A stretch of 64,000 bases of DNA, from contig NZ_JAQIOZ010000009.1 in NCBI RefSeq assembly GCF_028023675.1, forward strand, positions 1-64,000, in the 5' to 3' direction. Source of the DNA: Primorskyibacter aestuariivivens. Lineage in GTDB: Bacteria; Pseudomonadota; Alphaproteobacteria; Rhodobacterales; Rhodobacteraceae. A program made the position numbers and the translations under genes. Under the pieces are notes generated by a model, which saw nothing but the letters and a program-made list of their open reading frames with translations, had not been told where the DNA came from and ran no database searches. Positions 1-8,513 of the stretch are shown one piece after another (within the stretch, counting starts at the first letter, position 1; each line of letters begins with the position of its first letter).

Positions 1-50
1 CCCCCCCCCCCCCCCCCCCCCCCGACCGGGGGGACGTTCCGTCCCCCCGG
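1..50. other. Poly-C run and perfect GC hairpin upstream of ABC permease
   Basis: The first 23 bases are uninterrupted C. They are followed by a perfect 10-bp inverted repeat (26-35 with 41-50, loop GTTCC), and then another C-rich stretch. It lies just before an ABC permease gene, presumably downstream of an ATPase or binding-protein gene outside the window. The hairpin could act as an intercistronic stabiliser or attenuator, since no T-run follows. The long C homopolymer at the very edge could also be an assembly or sequencing artefact. Confidence 0.5.
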
Positions 51-77
51 ACCCCCCTTGAGAGTTTATTTGGCAAG

Positions 78-962
78 ATGAAGAGGCAGGGTCCGATGGC
101 ATCCAACCTGGCACGAAACCGCCACCTTCTGGGATGGCTGCAGGCCGCGCCGCTTGGGGTGGTTCTTCTGGCCTTTCTGATCGCGCCCATCGTGATGATC
201 GTGGTGGTCAGCTTCTGGGGCGCGACCGAGTTCTCGATCTACCCGGCCTTTCTGTGGGACAATTACGACTTCCTGTTTTCCTCGCCCGTGACCTACAAGG
301 TGTTCTGGGCGACCTTCAAATACGCTTTGATCACTTGGGCGCTGACCCTGGCCATCGGCTTTACGGTGGCCTATTTTCTGGCCTTTCATGTGCGCAGCCT
401 GACCATGCAGATCGCGTTGTTCCTGATCTGCACGATCCCGTTCTGGACATCGAACATCATCCGCATGATCAGCTGGATCCCGTTTCTGGGCCGCAACGGC
501 ATCGCCAATCAGACGCTGATAAGCTGGGGGGTGATCGACGAACCGCTGGAATGGCTGCTTTATTCCGATTTCTCGGTGATCCTGGCCTTTGTGCATCTTT
601 ACACGCTGTTCATGGTGGTGCCGATCTTCAACACCATGATGCGGATCGACAAATCGCTGCTGGAGGCGGCGCGGGACAATGGCGCATCGGGCTTGCAGAC
701 GCTGGTGCATGTGATCATCCCGCTGACCAAGCCGGGCATCATGATCGGGACGATTTTCGTCGTCACGCTGGTGATGGGGGATTTCATCACCGTGCGGTTC
801 ATGTCCGGCTCGCAGCGGGCGAATGTCGGTCGGCTGATCTCGAACGATATCGCGCTATTGCAATACCCGTCGGCCGCGGCCACGGCGGTGGTGCTGCTCT
901 GCACCGTGCTGATCGTGATCGCGATCCTGCTGCGCTTCGTCAATATCCGGAAGGAGCTGTAA
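78..962 (+). CDS. ABC transporter permease, PotB-like
   Basis: This is an inner-membrane permease of a binding-protein-dependent importer of the spermidine/putrescine (PotB) type. The protein has about six hydrophobic segments, the first near residues 25-47. The cytoplasmic EAA loop that contacts the ATPase is visible as EAARDNGASGLQTLV followed by IPLTKPG. The 294-residue length is normal for the family. The start is ambiguous: ATG at 78 has little Shine-Dalgarno, while ATG at 96 follows AGAGGCAGGG and may be the real start. It is translated just ahead of a PotC-like permease. The ATPase and binding protein are probably upstream, outside the window. The substrate is not determined; the linked racemase hints at a non-polyamine nitrogen compound. 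Confidence 0.85.
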   Translation: MKRQGPMASNLARNRHLLGWLQAAPLGVVLLAFLIAPIVMIVVVSFWGATEFSIYPAFLWDNYDFLFSSPVTYKVFWATFKYALITWALTLAIGFTVAYFLAFHVRSLTMQIALFLICTIPFWTSNIIRMISWIPFLGRNGIANQTLISWGVIDEPLEWLLYSDFSVILAFVHLYTLFMVVPIFNTMMRIDKSLLEAARDNGASGLQTLVHVIIPLTKPGIMIGTIFVVTLVMGDFITVRFMSGSQRANVGRLISNDIALLQYPSAAATAVVLLCTVLIVIAILLRFVNIRKEL

Positions 963-963
963 C

Positions 964-1800
964 ATGGAACGCAGACCTCGCAGCTTTTACCTGCTTGCTG
1001 CTTTCTTTGGGCTGTTCGTCCTGTTTCTCTACGGCCCCATCGTGACCATCGGCATCCTGAGCTTTCAGGGGCCGCAGGGTGGGCTGACCTTTCCGATGAA
1101 CGGTGTCTCGCTGCACTGGTTCCGCGACCTGTTTCAGGAGCAGGCGGTGGGCGATATCTGGGGCGCGTTCCGGCGCAGCTTTGCGCTGGGGCTGATGGTG
1201 ATGGTCACCACGGTTGTCGTGTCGGTCATGGCCGGGCTGGCGTTCCGCAAGCGATTCCGCGGATCGGGCCTTTTGTTCTACGCCGCCATCACCTCGCTGG
1301 TGATCCCGTCGATCCTGATCTCGCTGGGCGTCGGGCTGATCTTCAACCAGCTTGGTTTCAGGATCCACTGGGCGACTTCGGGGTTTGGTGCGCAGCTCAC
1401 CTGGACGCTGCCTTTCGGGTTGCTCATCATGTTCGCGGTCTTCAACCGTTTCGACAAAAGCTACGAGGAAGCCGCGCGCGACCTGGGCGCAACCGCATGG
1501 CAGACGATCCGCTTCGTGGTGCTGCCGATCATTGCGCCCTCGCTCATCGGGGTGGCGCTTTTCGGCTTCACGCTGAGCTATGACGAGTTTGCCCGAACGC
1601 TTCTCACCGCGGGGAGCTACAACACCCTGCCGCTGGAGATTTTCGGCATGACGACCAATGTCACCACGCCGGTGATCTATGCGTTGGGAACGCTCACCAC
1701 GCTGTTTTCCTTCGCCATCATTGCGGCCTTCCTGCTCGGGGTCTGGATCATCGGCAAGCGCCGGGCGCGGCTTGGCTCGGATGCGGGGAAGGGCGTATGA
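964..1800 (+). CDS. ABC transporter permease, PotC-like
   Basis: This is the second inner-membrane permease of the importer, forming the translocation pore with the preceding PotB-like protein. It has about six membrane segments, the first near residues 10-30. The EAA loop is clear (EAARDLGATAWQTIRF then LPIIAPSLIG). The 278-residue length is typical. The start at 964 is one base after the preceding stop codon, so the two genes are probably translationally coupled. The 3' end overlaps the racemase gene by four bases (ATGA). The substrate is unknown. Confidence 0.87.
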   Translation: MERRPRSFYLLAAFFGLFVLFLYGPIVTIGILSFQGPQGGLTFPMNGVSLHWFRDLFQEQAVGDIWGAFRRSFALGLMVMVTTVVVSVMAGLAFRKRFRGSGLLFYAAITSLVIPSILISLGVGLIFNQLGFRIHWATSGFGAQLTWTLPFGLLIMFAVFNRFDKSYEEAARDLGATAWQTIRFVVLPIIAPSLIGVALFGFTLSYDEFARTLLTAGSYNTLPLEIFGMTTNVTTPVIYALGTLTTLFSFAIIAAFLLGVWIIGKRRARLGSDAGKGV

Positions 1801-2444
1801 AGATCGCCTATATCAACCCAAATTCAACCGCCGCCATGACCGACGGTATTGTCGCCACCGCGCGCGCGGCCATGCCCGAGGCCGAGATCATCGGCCTGAC
1901 CAATGCCAGCGCCCCGGCAGCGATCCAGGGCAAGGCGGACGGAGACGCGGCCATACCCGGCCTGTTGGATCTCATGCCAGTGGCGCGCGGGCAGGGTGCC
2001 GATGTGATCGTGATTGCCTGTTTCGACGATACCGGGCTGGCCGAAGCGCGGGCAATCGCCGGGTGCCCGGTGCTGGGGATCGGTCAGTCCAGCTTTGTCA
2101 TGGCGCATCTGCTGGGGTTGCGGTTCTCGGTGATCACCTCCTTGCCGGTATCCATCCCGGTCATCGAGGAGAATATCCGGGACCAGGGGTTCTCTGGCAT
2201 TTGCGCGTCAGTGCGGGCAAGCGGTCTGCCGGTCCTGACAATCGACGCAGGCGGGGCGGATGTCGTCCAGCGTCTTGCCGATGAAATCGCCGCTGCGGCC
2301 CGTGACGACGGCGCGGCCTGCGCCATCCTCGGGTGCGCGGGTATGGCTCATCTCGAGCCCGAACTGTCATGTCGCTCCCGTATCCCGCTGATCGAAGGCG
2401 TCGCCGCCTCCGCCCACCTGTCCCGGGTTGTGGCCGGCGGATAG
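1797..2444 (+). CDS. Asp/Glu/hydantoin racemase family protein
   Basis: This is a cofactor-independent racemase-fold protein of 215 residues. Members use two cysteines as acid/base pair to invert a chiral carbon of amino acids, hydantoins or allantoin. Both are present: Cys75 in IACFDDTG and Cys180 in ILGCAGM, at the spacing seen in hydantoin racemases. The N-terminus INPNS is also typical. It overlaps the upstream permease gene by ATGA and closes the operon, so its substrate probably enters through this ABC importer. Whether it acts on hydantoin, allantoin or another compound cannot be read from the sequence. The 234 bp after it, up to the tRNA, holds no convincing gene. Confidence 0.82.
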   Translation: MKIAYINPNSTAAMTDGIVATARAAMPEAEIIGLTNASAPAAIQGKADGDAAIPGLLDLMPVARGQGADVIVIACFDDTGLAEARAIAGCPVLGIGQSSFVMAHLLGLRFSVITSLPVSIPVIEENIRDQGFSGICASVRASGLPVLTIDAGGADVVQRLADEIAAAARDDGAACAILGCAGMAHLEPELSCRSRIPLIEGVAASAHLSRVVAGG

Positions 2445-2678
2445 ATGCTGCGGGAGCCGTCATCCAAACCTTGTTGCCCTGACCGCCTGCGTCGTCGTGG
2501 CATTCCGGTGAAAAACCTGGCCCTGACCTCTCTCACGAGACCCACTTTATTTCGACAGCGGATTGGGTTTCTCATCGGGCTCATGAATGCGCGATCCCGA
2601 CGCGACGCGGATTTCCGATGCATCAAAGGGCGAGCCGAAACCCGGGGGCGGAACATATGTCGTCTGACGGATTGGACT

Positions 2679-2752
2679 TGGAGCGGGTAACGGGAATCGA
2701 ACCCGTAACTTAAGCTTGGGAAGCTCGCGTGATACCTTTTCACCATACCCGC
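2679..2752 (-). tRNA. tRNA-Gly (anticodon CCC)
   Basis: The reverse strand reads as a full cloverleaf. The 7-bp acceptor stem is GCGGGTA with TACCCGC, followed by discriminator T and an encoded CCA. The T-arm is ACGGG-TTCGATT-CCCGT. The anticodon loop TTCCCAA is closed by GAGC/GCTT, giving anticodon CCC. The D-arm carries the GG of the D-loop. The anticodon arm matches that known for bacterial tRNA-Gly(CCC). Confidence 0.95.
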
Positions 2753-2806
2753 GCTCCGGAGTGAGGAAATAACGCAGGGTTTGTGCCGCTGCAAGGGGCA
2801 ACACAG

Positions 2807-2838
2807 CAAAACCGCCCCCGGATCGGACCGGAGGCGGT
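2807..2838 (-). terminator. Rho-independent terminator of fasciclin gene
   Basis: On the minus strand, 22 bases past the fasciclin stop, ACCGCC/GGCGGT plus inner CCGG/CCGG form a GC-rich hairpin followed directly by TTTT. This is a classic intrinsic terminator and it separates the gene from the tRNA gene on the same strand. Confidence 0.75.
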
Positions 2839-2859
2839 GCGTGTTTCACAAGCCAGCGA

Positions 2860-4062
2860 TCAACGCGGCAGAAGTACGCCTTCGACCACATGGATCACGC
2901 CGTTGGACTGCATCACGTCGGCCTGTGTCACCTCATAGGCATTGCCGTTCTCGTCAAAGATGAACACCCGGTTGCCTGCTGTCACCTTGGCCGACAACGC
3001 ATCACCCGACACGGCGTTGAAATGGTAGAACCGGTCGCGATTGCCGCGCGCCTCGCGGATGATGTCCTCCGCCGTCCAGCGGCCCGGGACAACATGCGCG
3101 GTCAGGATCTTGGTCAGCTGATCCTTGTTCTCGGGTTTCAGAAGCGTCTCGACCGTGCCGTCGGGCAGGGCGGCAAAGGCGTCATTGGTGGGCGCAAAAA
3201 CGGTGAACGGGCCTTCGCCCGACAGGGTCTCGACCAGACCGGCGGCTTTCACGGCGGCGACAAGTGTTGTGTGATCGGCCGAATTCACCGCGTTCTCGAC
3301 GATGTTTTTGTCGGGAAACATCGGCGCGCCGCCCACCATGGGAACGTCGGATGCGTCGTTCTTCATCATGGCGCTGTCGTCCATCCCGGCATCCATCGAC
3401 ATGTCATCGTCCTTCATCATGGCCCCGTCTTCCATGTCGCTTTCCATCGACATGTCATCGTCCTTCATCATGTCGTCGCCCATGCCGCCCTCGGGCCCGG
3501 GCAGCAGCACGGTGTCGATCACGTGGATCACCCCGTTGGATTGCTTCACATCTGCGATGGTGACGGTGGCCACGCGGCCCTGTTCATCCTCCAGCATGAT
3601 GGTGTCGCCGTCATAGGTGGCCTGCAGCGTGCAGCCGCCCAGGGTGGGCACCGGATGGCTGCCGCCATCTTCGTCCACCATGCCCTTGATCGCTGTGGAC
3701 ATGGCATCGGCCCCCACCACGTGACAGGTGAGCACTTCGGTCAGCGCATCCTTCATGCCCGGCTCAAGCAGCCCGGCCACGGTGCCTTCGGGCAGCGCGT
3801 CAAAGGCTGCGTTGGTGGGGGCAAAGACGGTGAAGGGGCCGTCGCCCATCAACGTCTCGACCAGCCCGGCGGCTTTTACCGCGGCCACAAGTGTGGTGTG
3901 ATCGGCCGAGTTCACGGCGTTTTCGATGATATTCTTATCGGCAAACATCGGCGCGCCGCCGACCATCGGATTATCGGTTTCAGAATGGCTGGCGGCAAAG
4001 CCTGCGGCCCCGGCCAGGATCAGGCCGGTGGTCAATGCGCTGGTTCTCAGGAAATGTGTCAT
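2860..4062 (-). CDS. Secreted protein with two fasciclin (FAS1) domains
   Basis: The protein has 400 residues with an N-terminal signal peptide (about residues 1-24, cleaved near GFAAS). Two FAS1 domains follow, at about residues 40-190 and 250-398. Each has the hallmark FTVFAPTN near its start and an NGVIHV(I/V) motif near its end. The first about 40 residues of the domains are nearly identical to each other, including PMVGGAPMF, the shared HTTLVAAVKAAGLVETL and the following FTVFAPTN. This implies a recent internal duplication. The linker (about 190-240) is a Met/Asp/Lys-rich low-complexity repeat built on DDMSM and MMKDD. FAS1 proteins mediate adhesion or matrix interactions, so an extracytoplasmic location is likely. 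The ligand is unknown; the Met-rich linker could bind metal, but that is speculation. Confidence 0.9.
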   Translation of the reverse strand: MTHFLRTSALTTGLILAGAAGFAASHSETDNPMVGGAPMFADKNIIENAVNSADHTTLVAAVKAAGLVETLMGDGPFTVFAPTNAAFDALPEGTVAGLLEPGMKDALTEVLTCHVVGADAMSTAIKGMVDEDGGSHPVPTLGGCTLQATYDGDTIMLEDEQGRVATVTIADVKQSNGVIHVIDTVLLPGPEGGMGDDMMKDDDMSMESDMEDGAMMKDDDMSMDAGMDDSAMMKNDASDVPMVGGAPMFPDKNIVENAVNSADHTTLVAAVKAAGLVETLSGEGPFTVFAPTNDAFAALPDGTVETLLKPENKDQLTKILTAHVVPGRWTAEDIIREARGNRDRFYHFNAVSGDALSAKVTAGNRVFIFDENGNAYEVTQADVMQSNGVIHVVEGVLLPR

Positions 4063-4158
4063 GTCGTCCTCCTCTTCATGAAAGCGCCGGTCGCGGCGCG
4101 GTATGGGAGGAGCTACGGGAGGTCGTGATGCGGAGTTTCAGCCGCTCACGACCTCGTG

Positions 4159-4193
4159 ATGCCGCGCGTCGGCAACGGGGCGGCGCGCGGCAT
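4159..4193 (-). terminator. Candidate hairpin terminator of P460-like gene
   Basis: A perfect 10-bp inverted repeat (ATGCCGCGCG at 4159-4168 with CGCGCGGCAT at 4184-4193) lies six bases past the stop of the minus-strand cytochrome gene. No clear T-run follows. A second imperfect repeat, GGTCGTGA/TCACGACC, lies at 4121-4153. Confidence 0.45.
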
Positions 4194-4198
4194 GGGGG

Positions 4199-4741
4199 CT
4201 ATTGCATCTGCATGATGCTGGAATTGGTAAAGAGGTAATTCTCTGCCCCCGAATGGCAGGCGATGCACCCCGCATCCATCCCTTTGGCCACGCGACCGGC
4301 AAGACGCATGCCCGTGGGGTTCTTGTCCAGCGTGCCATCCGGCAGGTATTTGACCCAGAACCAGTCCTCGTTATCCGCATCGTACCCGGCCTCGCGGCGG
4401 AACATCACCGTGATGGCGCCCAGGTGCTTGCCCGGATCGGCCAGCACCTCCTGCGCGCTCACGCCTTCGGGGCCGTAATTGCGCTTGACCACAAGATCGC
4501 CGCTATGCCCGTTCACCGTGCCGGTGGTGTAGAAGGTCTCAAGCATCATCCCGTGCGGTGCGACCCCGTCATAGGGAAAGGCGCGGATCATCCCATCGCC
4601 GACCATGTTCATCTCTTCCATCACCGCCCAGAGCTCGGCGGCATAATCGGCATCGGTGTCGGTGCCAAAGGGCGCGTCCTGCGCCAGAGCGGCTGTGGCG
4701 GTTAGGGCGAGCGCTGCGGCACCAAGGTGTTTCGTGAGCAT
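4199..4741 (-). CDS. Cytochrome P460 family protein (periplasmic c-type haem)
   Basis: The protein has 180 residues with signal peptide MLTKHLGAAALALTATAALA, so the mature form is periplasmic. A single CxxCH haem-attachment motif sits near the C-terminus (Cys159, Cys162, His163). It is preceded by aromatic-rich FWVKYLPDG and NPTGMRLAGRVAKG, an arrangement typical of the cytochrome P460 family. P460 enzymes oxidise hydroxylamine or related nitrogen compounds; family members outside nitrifiers have unknown roles. The start at 4741 is chosen because AAGGGGA lies 8 bases upstream and the signal peptide begins there. It lies divergent from a c2-type cytochrome gene, which could be its electron acceptor (inference). 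Confidence 0.72.
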   Translation of the reverse strand: MLTKHLGAAALALTATAALAQDAPFGTDTDADYAAELWAVMEEMNMVGDGMIRAFPYDGVAPHGMMLETFYTTGTVNGHSGDLVVKRNYGPEGVSAQEVLADPGKHLGAITVMFRREAGYDADNEDWFWVKYLPDGTLDKNPTGMRLAGRVAKGMDAGCIACHSGAENYLFTNSSIMQMQ

Positions 4742-4900
4742 GATAGTCCCCTTTTCTGCTGGCATTCCGCCCGAGCGTAACGCCGATGCCGCTTTCCCTA
4801 GCGTCACGATTGGTCACTCTCCCGTGCGCGGTGTTGAGAAATCGTGGCTGGACCGGGCCTCTGGACCGCGAAACGCTGGGGCAAAGCGATGGAGGACCGG

Positions 4901-5617
4901 ATGAGACAGATGATATGGGGTATGGCGCTGGCCATGGTGGCGATGCCCGGCGCGGCGCTGGCGCAGGATGCGGCGGCGGGCGAAGAGGTGTTTCGCAAAT
5001 GCAAATCCTGTCATCAGGTGGGCGAGGGGGCCAGGCACCGGACAGGACCGATCCTGACCGGCGTCATGGGGCGAAAGGCCGGCAGCGCCGAGGGCTTCCG
5101 CTATTCCTACAGCATGGAGGCGGCGGGCGCAGCCGGGCTGGTCTGGGATCAGGAGAAGATCGCCGATTACATCGCCGACCCGACCGGTTATCTGCGCGAC
5201 TATCTCGATGATCCGGGCGCGCGGGCGCGCATGACGTTCCGCCTGCGCGACGACGAGGATCGGCGCGACGTGGCCGCCTATCTCGCCACGTTCAGCGATA
5301 TGGCAGAGGACGAGGCGGGCATGGTGCCGGAGCTTGCCCCTGTGAGCGTCGCCGCGACCGAGATCTGCGTGCGCAATGCCAATGCCGAGCCGCATCTCTT
5401 TGGCGTCGAAGCCGAGGGGGCCGAGCGCAAGGTCACCATGCTGGCGCCGGGCGAGACGCTTTGCACCGAAGCGGCCCGCGCCGAAAAGGGCGTGGTTTCG
5501 GTCTGGGAAAACGCCGAGGCGTTTGAGGGCTGCTCCCGGCTCGTGCCGGTGGGGCAGGTGGAAGACATGCTGAAATATGTCGATTTCGACCGCTGTTTCT
5601 GGAGTTCCAACACCTGA
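4901..5617 (+). CDS. c2-type cytochrome c with C-terminal cysteine-containing extension
   Basis: The protein has 238 residues with a signal peptide (about 1-21). A class I cytochrome domain follows (about 24-135), with haem motif Cys34-Lys-Ser-Cys37-His38 and probable axial Met111 in ARMTFRL, as in isocytochrome c2. The start at 4901 is supported by GGAGG at 4891-4895. Beyond the cytochrome domain are about 95 residues with four cysteines (in EICVRN, TLCTE, EGCSR and DRCFW) that I do not recognise. They could form disulfides in the periplasm. The neighbouring divergent P460-like gene suggests a shared electron-transfer role. The extension makes the protein about twice the usual cytochrome c2 length. 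Confidence 0.83.
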   Translation: MRQMIWGMALAMVAMPGAALAQDAAAGEEVFRKCKSCHQVGEGARHRTGPILTGVMGRKAGSAEGFRYSYSMEAAGAAGLVWDQEKIADYIADPTGYLRDYLDDPGARARMTFRLRDDEDRRDVAAYLATFSDMAEDEAGMVPELAPVSVAATEICVRNANAEPHLFGVEAEGAERKVTMLAPGETLCTEAARAEKGVVSVWENAEAFEGCSRLVPVGQVEDMLKYVDFDRCFWSSNT

Positions 5618-5623
5618 CGCGCC

Positions 5624-7675
5624 TCAGGCCCGACGCCTGCGCCGCCTGCGCCCGCCCTCGGCCCCGTCATCGCCGCCAGTGTTGAAGCTGACATCGGGCA
5701 GGGTGGTGATCTTGCCCAGTTCCGGGAAGGGATCGGTGGCGTGGGGGATGGCGTTGGCGTTGACGAAATGCTCCTGGAATTTCGGCTCGATGGCGGTTTC
5801 CACCTTGGTGATCTCGCGCACGACGCGCTCGATCTCTTTACGTGCGCCGACATTACACAGAGCAATCCGCGCGCCGGTGCCTGCCGCGTTGCCCGCGCTG
5901 GTGACCTTGTCCAGCGGCACATCGGGGATCATGCCCAGCACCATGGCATGCAGTGGCGAGATATGCGCGCCAAAGGCCCCGGCCAGCACCACGCGATCCA
6001 CCTTCTCCACGCCACGTTCATCCATGAGCAGTCGTGCACCGGCGTAAAGCGCCGATTTCGCCAGTTGGATGGCGCGGATATCGCCCTGGGTCACGGTGAT
6101 GCGCGGCCCGCCCTCGGCACTGGCGTCGTGGATCAGGTAGGCGTGGGTGCGGCCCTCGGGGACACAGCGGTCGGTCCCGGTCTGCGCGGCGGACCCGATC
6201 AGCCCCTTGGGGTCCAACAGCCCCGCGATGCGCATTTCCGCCACTGCCTCGATGATGCCCGAGCCGCAGATTCCGGTGATGCCGGTGGCCGCGGTCTCGT
6301 CCCAGAAGCCATCCTCGTCCGACCATTTCTCACAGCCGATCACCCGGAAACGCGGCTCCTTGGTTTCGGGGTCGATGCGGATCGCCTCGATGGCACCCGG
6401 CGCGGCACGTTGGCCGCTGGAGATCTGCGCGCCTTCAAAGGCCGGGCCGGTGGGCGAGGAACAGGCCAGCACGCGTGTCTTGTCACCCAGCAGGATTTCC
6501 GCATTGGTGCCCACATCCACGATCAGCGCCAGATCCTCGGATTTGCCCGGCTCCTCTGACAGCGCCACCGCCGCCGCATCGGCCCCCACATGGCCCGCGA
6601 TGCAGGGCAGCACATAGACCTGCGCGCGCGGGTTGATGGCGGTGAGCTCCAGTTCCCTGGCCCCCAATGACAGCGATTCAGATGTGGCCAGTGCAAAAGG
6701 TGCCTGACCCAGTTCCACCGGATCGATGCCCAGCAGCAGGTGATGCATGACCGGGTTGCAGACAAACACCGTCTCGACGATCAGCGCCGCGTCGATCCCG
6801 GCCTCCTTGGCGATTTCCTCGGCCAGCGTGTTCAGCGCCTCGCGCACGGCGCGGGTCATCTCGACCTCGCCACCCGGGTTCATCATCGCATAGGACACCC
6901 GGCTCATCAGGTCCTCCCCAAAGCGGATCTGGGGGTTCATGATGCCGCTTGAGGCCTTGACCTCGCCGGTTTCCAGATCGGTCAGATGCGCCGCCACGGT
7001 GGTCGAGCCCAGATCGATGGCCAGCCCGTAAAGCCCCGCCTCATGCAGGCCGGGCCAGATGTCGATTATCGTGGATTTGCTGGCCTGATGATCGCGGTGC
7101 AGCGCCACGGTGACCTTCCAGTCGCCCTTGCGCAGCGCCTTTTGCAGCTTGGTGAGAAGCGTCAGGTCGGCGCGCAGGCCGTCGACCTCCCATTGTTCGC
7201 GGAGCGCGCGTTCCAGCCTCTCGAAATCACCAGTGGGGGTGTGCATGTCCGGTTCATCCACCTCGACAAAGAACAGCCGCGTTGCCGGGTCCATGACAAT
7301 CGCCCGCGCGCTGGCCGCCTTGCGCACCACTTGTTTATGCACCTGGCTCTCGGGCGGCACGTCGATCACCACATCGGATTGCACCGTCGCCTGACAGCCC
7401 AGCCGCCGACCGGGTTTCAACCCGCGTTTCTGGTCATAGCGCTCCTCGACCGCGTTCCACTCAGACAGGGCATCGGCGGCGACCGTCACGCCATGCTTGG
7501 GGAATTCACCCACGCCCGGCGTGATCTGACACTTGGAACAAATCCCCCGCCCGCCGCAGACCGAATCGAGATCCACCCCAAGCTGCCGCGCGGCGGTCAG
7601 GATCGGTGTGCCAACAGGGAAGCGGCCCCGTTTGCCAGAGGGGGTGAAAACGACAAGCGGGTTTTGGTCGGTCAT
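5624..7675 (-). CDS. Corrinoid-protein reductive activator (RACo/ASKHA family, DUF4445)
   Basis: This 683-residue protein is likely to reactivate oxidised Co(II) corrinoid proteins to Co(I) with an electron from its iron-sulfur cluster and ATP. The N-terminal plant-type 2Fe-2S domain has Cys40, Cys46, Cys49 and Cys93. A linker follows, then an ASKHA-fold ATPase domain from about residue 210 (GLAIDLGSTTVAAHL, and DVGTNAEI further on). The C-terminus ends in a run of arginines. Such activators serve methylamine, glycine-betaine or related corrinoid methyltransferases. No corrinoid protein or methyltransferase is seen beside it, so its partner must be elsewhere. It converges with the cytochrome gene, with a gap of only six bases. 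Confidence 0.85.
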   Translation of the reverse strand: MTDQNPLVVFTPSGKRGRFPVGTPILTAARQLGVDLDSVCGGRGICSKCQITPGVGEFPKHGVTVAADALSEWNAVEERYDQKRGLKPGRRLGCQATVQSDVVIDVPPESQVHKQVVRKAASARAIVMDPATRLFFVEVDEPDMHTPTGDFERLERALREQWEVDGLRADLTLLTKLQKALRKGDWKVTVALHRDHQASKSTIIDIWPGLHEAGLYGLAIDLGSTTVAAHLTDLETGEVKASSGIMNPQIRFGEDLMSRVSYAMMNPGGEVEMTRAVREALNTLAEEIAKEAGIDAALIVETVFVCNPVMHHLLLGIDPVELGQAPFALATSESLSLGARELELTAINPRAQVYVLPCIAGHVGADAAAVALSEEPGKSEDLALIVDVGTNAEILLGDKTRVLACSSPTGPAFEGAQISSGQRAAPGAIEAIRIDPETKEPRFRVIGCEKWSDEDGFWDETAATGITGICGSGIIEAVAEMRIAGLLDPKGLIGSAAQTGTDRCVPEGRTHAYLIHDASAEGGPRITVTQGDIRAIQLAKSALYAGARLLMDERGVEKVDRVVLAGAFGAHISPLHAMVLGMIPDVPLDKVTSAGNAAGTGARIALCNVGARKEIERVVREITKVETAIEPKFQEHFVNANAIPHATDPFPELGKITTLPDVSFNTGGDDGAEGGRRRRRRRA

Positions 7676-7799
7676 AGGATTCTCTCTCGCGCGTTATCTG
7701 GGCGGATCATAGGAGCGAAACACGCGATGGAAAGGCCCGGTTGCGGCACGGAATGCGGCGAGAGCGGCGTTGATTTCACCCGCCTCCGCAAATGTCCGT

Positions 7800-8513
7800 T
7801 CAGCCGGTCCCGCAATAGAATACATCGAGCCCGTCTTTGGTTGTCGTGTGCTCCAATCGGGTTTCGTCTAGTTTCGCTACGAAAACATCTCCCTCCCGTA
7901 CGAATTGCAGGCACTCCTGCTGCGCGTTGATCTGTTCCAGGATGGCGGCCTTGGGATTGTTGCGCCGCAACAGGTCCCCACTGGCCCGAAGCATGACCGT
8001 TTCGACGCGCGGCGGTGCAGGCCGGAACCGCAGCACTTTGTAGCGGATATCTTTGGCGATTTTCAGTTGAATTGCATCGCCGACCTGACCGTGAAACTCC
8101 GTCTCAAAGGTGGCCACCACTTGTTCTATGGTACTATCCGGCCCCAAGGGGATGTTTACGTCATACAGCACCGTGCCAGACGCGCCATACACCGGGCGGA
8201 TGTAAAACGTCACCAGCAACAGAATGGCGATCCCACCGCCCGCCTTGACGCCCACGTCATAAAGCTTGCTGCTGAATTCGATCATGCCGCCAACGACCCA
8301 GACACCGGCCACTGCGAAAATCAACCCGATCAGCATGTCCGCGAAGACCGCCTGACCTGTCCCGGCGGGAGCGCCGATCACGAACAGGATCACGAAAAGC
8401 ACGCCCAACAGACCCGCACATATCCACGCGGCCTGTTTCGCACCCTTGCTGAATCCGCCCTTGGGCAGATAGGTCCAGGCCGGTTGTTGTCCGTCGTTGT
8501 CCTGTCCCGCCAT
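7800..8513 (-). CDS. Membrane protein of unknown function
   Basis: The protein has 237 residues and I do not recognise the family. It has three probable membrane segments (about residues 28-48, 55-77 and 90-110). A soluble C-terminal half follows (about 111-237), probably on the periplasmic side. It is charged and ends with a cysteine three residues from the C-terminus. The start codon overlaps the stop of the upstream secreted-protein gene (TGATG), so the pair forms a coupled two-gene operon and probably works together. The 124 bp between it and the RACo gene shows nothing convincing. Confidence 0.6.
   Translation of the reverse strand: MAGQDNDGQQPAWTYLPKGGFSKGAKQAAWICAGLLGVLFVILFVIGAPAGTGQAVFADMLIGLIFAVAGVWVVGGMIEFSSKLYDVGVKAGGGIAILLLVTFYIRPVYGASGTVLYDVNIPLGPDSTIEQVVATFETEFHGQVGDAIQLKIAKDIRYKVLRFRPAPPRVETVMLRASGDLLRRNNPKAAILEQINAQQECLQFVREGDVFVAKLDETRLEHTTTKDGLDVFYCGTG

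Noticed and set aside
2445-2690. Possible 81-residue protein between the racemase and the tRNA gene.
   Set aside because: No ribosome site, Arg/Cys-rich composition, runs into the tRNA gene and matches nothing recognisable.
2890-4128. Long plus-strand frame of 412 codons opposite the fasciclin gene.
   Set aside because: His-rich, unlike any family, and fully antisense to a protein with clear signal peptide and FAS1 domains. A codon-bias shadow.
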